Below, piece after piece: positions 3,517 through 6,009 of a stretch of DNA of 6,009 nt. The notes under the pieces are model-generated. The model saw only the letters and a program-made list of their open reading frames with translations. It ran no database searches and was not told where the DNA came from. The position numbers were made by a program, and so were the translations under genes. The DNA comes from Pseudomonadota bacterium (GTDB lineage Bacteria > Myxococcota > Polyangia > GCA-2747355 > JACKDQ01), in assembly GCA_030591195.1 (NCBI GenBank), contig JAUVBO010000213.1, positions 1 through 6,009 of the forward strand. The letters are read 5' to 3'. Numbering within the stretch: position 1 is the first letter of the stretch; every line of letters begins with the position of its first letter.

Positions 3517-6009
3517 CTAGGTTCCGGCTGGCTGGGGCTTGTTCTCGTCGACCTCCATCGCCTCGATGATGTCGGCGTCACCGAGCAGCTCCTCCTGCTC
3601 GACGATGTCCTCCTCGTTCAGCTCGTTGACGTCGCCGGTCATCGACTCGTAGAACCGCCGCGAGAAGGCGCGGACGATCGTCTGCTCGCGGATCGGCCCC
3701 TCACCCCGGACATCGGCGTCGATCCGGCTGACCTGCATCAACAACTGCAGCCCGCGGCGCGCGACCTTGTCCACCGGCGAGGTCGCGCCGCGCGCGAGGC
3801 GCTCGATCTCGGCGAGGCCCCCTGCACCGAGGGCGACGTGGGACATCGCCCACGCGAGCCGCTCGCGTCCCTCGCCGTCGGTACGCTCGGCGGCGGCCTT
3901 GACCTCCTCGAGCGCCGACCGGCCGAGGTCGCCGATGGCGCGGGCGGCCTCGATCCAGATCCGCGTCGGCTCCGACAGGAGCAGGTCGATCAGTGGGACG
4001 CAGGCGGCGCTGGCCCTCAGCGCGCCGAGGCCGAGCGCGCAGCCCTGGCGGATGAAGCTCCTGTGGTGGCCGAGCCCTTGGATCAGCAGCGGCACGGCGG
4101 CCGCGGCGAGCTGGACCATCGCCGGGACCACTCGCACTACCTCGGCGCGGGTCATGTGGCGAACCGCGGCGAAGATTGCCCTGGCCGCGTCCGGGTCGCC
4201 CCTGTCGCAGAGCTCGATGGCCGCGTCGCGTCGCTGGGCGCGATCGGTCAGCAGAGGCAACAGCTGGGCCTCGCTCAGCGTCGACAGGTCTCCCCCGGGC
4301 TCGGTCTCGTCGACCATCGCCGCGCCCCACTCCTGGGCCCGTCGGGCCGCACCGGCAGCGAGGGTCTCGATCTGCTGTTCGACCTGCACCCCGTGCTCGA
4401 GGCAGTCCGCCAGCAGAGCTCTCCAGTTGCCCCATTCCTGGATCGGATCGAGGTCGTTGGTCTTCAGGCCGAGGCTGACCTCGGCGAAGCTGGACACCGC
4501 CTGCCGTAGCAGCTCCGGTGTGGTGGCCGCCAGCTCTCGCTCGAGGGCGAAGATCGTCAGGGGCTGGTTGAGGTGCAGGCCGAACTCGAGGGCCCGGCGC
4601 AGCACCCGCAGGCGGATCTCGGTCCAGTGGGGCAGGGGAAGCGACTTGGTCAGCAGCAAATAGTCTTCGTTTTCCGGCTCGGACCAGTACCCGACGATGC
4701 CCAGGGCAAGGCGGGCCGCCGACGGCGATGGCAGCTCGATGAACGAGTCCTGGGTGAAGTTGTGCTGCTTGCGACCGAGGAGATCCTCGGCGGGCATCTC
4801 GGCGACCCGATCGACCAGCGACGCGGTGGCATCCGGGGTGCTCCGCCGCCCGTCGGTCAACGCGAGCAGCTTCCGGGCGTTCTCCTCGAGCGGCGCGGCG
4901 AGCTTCCAGGTCGCCACCGGGCGGGACTCGGCGTCGTATAGATCGAGGTGGACCGAGAACGACTCGCCGAGCCGTCGGAGCAGCCGGCGGTCGCGATCGG
5001 ACGATGGGTCGAGGATCCAGCGCAGCGGCTCGGCGCGCTCGTCCAGCGGCTCGGCGGGGACGACGACGAGGGCCGCGGCCGCTGCCTCCTCCGTCCGGTG
5101 CAGCTGGATCAGTAGGGTCGGTCGCTGGTCGCGGTAGTGCTCGAGGCCAGCCTCCGGGCGGGCGCAGAGGTAGACTCGGTCGTCGTGGAGCAGGTGCGCC
5201 GCCGCCTCGTCACCCGTGCGCCAGCGGTCGATCTCTTCGTGAGGCCGGCCGGCCTCGCGGGCGTCGCTCGACGGGGCGCCCGCGAGGGGCCTCAGCTCCG
5301 CACCGGTCCTGTCGCCGTCATTGCCTGCGCCTCCCGTCCCCCCGCCGGGCACCGGCAGCGCTGACGGCGCCTGCCGACGCCTGGCGGCCAGCAGCCGGCG
5401 CTGGCCCGACAGGTCGAGGGACAGGGCGCGCAGGGCCTCGCGCTCGCGCTCGCGCTTGACACGGGACGCCGCCAGCTCCTCCAGCGCGCGCTCCAGGGCG
5501 GCCTGGCGGCCCAGCAGATCCTCCTGCTTGCTCGCCAGGTCCTCCTCGCGGGCGATCAGCTCCTCTTCCCGCCGATCGAGCGCCAGCTCTCGCTGCTCGG
5601 CGAGCGCGCTCCCAACGGCGGCCTGGTGGGGGGCGTCGATCTCGTCGTTGACTGCGGCGCTCTTGCGGTCGAGCAGTCCGTCGACGCCGAAGACCACGTC
5701 GACATCGCGCACGTAGTCTGGCAGGTCGGCGGCCTCCTCGCTGAGCTGGCGCAGGACATCGATCCGCGCCTGCAGCTCGGCGTGGCGCATCGTCTCCGGC
5801 AGGACCACGGTGAACATCCGCAGGCTCGGATCGTGATAGACGAGGGGCAGGTGGAGCTCCGCGGTCACGCCGCAGCGCGGGCACTCGACCTGATTCAGCG
5901 TGTCGCGGGCGAAGCCGCTCGCCACCGCAGGATCGTCGGCCACGTTGACGCACGCATACACGTCCGCCGCGAGGCACACGCCACGCTCGCGGAAGACAAG
6001 GGAAACGCG
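3517..6009 (-). CDS. Large CpXC-like / coiled-coil / HEAT-repeat protein (5' end outside the window)
   Basis: No precise function is known. Numbering from GTG 5977-5979 (820 residues): 1-62 resemble the CpXC domain, with YACVNVADDP, DTLNQVECPRCG (zinc-type C33-P-R-C36) and PLVYHDPSLRMF. Residues 112-200 are a long, highly charged coiled coil rich in Glu and Arg. Residues 204-248 are a Gly/Pro/Asp-rich linker. Residues 250-560 are a folded region I cannot assign, with two stretches of beta character (about 285-345) and a helical second half. Residues about 590-750 are HEAT-like helical repeats (for example VPLLIQGLGHHRSFIRQGCA and VPLIDLLLSEPTRIWIEAAR), which usually bind protein partners. Residues 780-812 are a strongly acidic tail. 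The GTG lacks a good ribosome binding site, and CpXC-like sequence continues upstream of it without a stop (RVSLVFRERG to base 6009), so the true start is probably outside the window. It precedes the DksA-type gene on the same strand. A cytoplasmic scaffold is my inference; no signal peptide or membrane segment is visible. Confidence 0.8.
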   Translation of the reverse strand, partial: RVSLVFRERGVCLAADVYACVNVADDPAVASGFARDTLNQVECPRCGVTAELHLPLVYHDPSLRMFTVVLPETMRHAELQARIDVLRQLSEEAADLPDYVRDVDVVFGVDGLLDRKSAAVNDEIDAPHQAAVGSALAEQRELALDRREEELIAREEDLASKQEDLLGRQAALERALEELAASRVKREREREALRALSLDLSGQRRLLAARRRQAPSALPVPGGGTGGAGNDGDRTGAELRPLAGAPSSDAREAGRPHEEIDRWRTGDEAAAHLLHDDRVYLCARPEAGLEHYRDQRPTLLIQLHRTEEAAAAALVVVPAEPLDERAEPLRWILDPSSDRDRRLLRRLGESFSVHLDLYDAESRPVATWKLAAPLEENARKLLALTDGRRSTPDATASLVDRVAEMPAEDLLGRKQHNFTQDSFIELPSPSAARLALGIVGYWSEPENEDYLLLTKSLPLPHWTEIRLRVLRRALEFGLHLNQPLTIFALERELAATTPELLRQAVSSFAEVSLGLKTNDLDPIQEWGNWRALLADCLEHGVQVEQQIETLAAGAARRAQEWGAAMVDETEPGGDLSTLSEAQLLPLLTDRAQRRDAAIELCDRGDPDAARAIFAAVRHMTRAEVVRVVPAMVQLAAAAVPLLIQGLGHHRSFIRQGCALGLGALRASAACVPLIDLLLSEPTRIWIEAARAIGDLGRSALEEVKAAAERTDGEGRERLAWAMSHVALGAGGLAEIERLARGATSPVDKVARRGLQLLMQVSRIDADVRGEGPIREQTIVRAFSRRFYESMTGDVNELNEEDIVEQEELLGDADIIEAMEVDENKPQPAGT

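Noticed and set aside
3511..4509. A 332-codon plus-strand frame antisense to the CpXC/HEAT gene
   Set aside because: It has the composition of a shadow frame (Leu/Asp/Val/Arg repetition) and no recognisable domain; the minus-strand frame has HEAT periodicity and a continuous 820-residue product.

Overview
The window is chromosomal DNA of a high-G+C bacterium, most likely a member of the Myxococcota or a related former deltaproteobacterial lineage. Codon third positions are strongly G/C. The best taxonomic marker is the short DksA/TraR-type zinc-finger protein on the minus strand: its motifs DEMDLASSEY, FRLRGREK and CEECEE match my memory of the myxobacterial/Bdellovibrio form. The very large CpXC/coiled-coil/HEAT protein fits the same group. 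I see no mobile element, CRISPR array, rRNA or tRNA.

Layout from left to right: (1) the C-terminal 62 codons of a plus-strand gene, probably a DUF4097-type beta-strand-repeat protein. It meets the next gene tail to tail, and the two stop codons share one CTAG. (2) A minus-strand gene for a phosphate-selective (OprO/OprP-like) outer-membrane porin. It is complete in architecture (signal peptide, periplasmic coiled coil, beta-barrel with terminal Phe) but is split by one in-frame amber codon at 1365-1367. (3) A divergent intergenic region with three tandem copies of a 9-bp unit. (4) A plus-strand two-helix potassium channel with TVGYGE filter and cytoplasmic RCK (TrkA-N/TrkA-C) domains. (5) A short gap with paired direct repeats. 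(6) A minus-strand DksA/TraR-type regulator with a near-consensus sigma-70 promoter that overlaps a perfect 8-bp inverted repeat. (7) A minus-strand gene of at least 820 codons, open through the right edge, encoding a CpXC-like zinc-binding domain, a long charged coiled coil, an uncharacterised middle region, HEAT-like repeats and an acidic tail.

The genes do not form an obvious pathway. Porin and channel diverge from a shared upstream region and could be co-regulated as envelope ion-handling genes, but this is only inferred from position. The large CpXC protein and the DksA-type regulator are co-directional, and the regulator has its own promoter.

The observations most worth a second look are the single amber codon inside an otherwise intact porin, the CpXC domain whose first Cys pair appears to be replaced by Phe-Arg-Glu-Arg, and the promoter/inverted-repeat overlap upstream of the DksA-type gene. 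I found no strong evidence for a wholly new multi-gene system.
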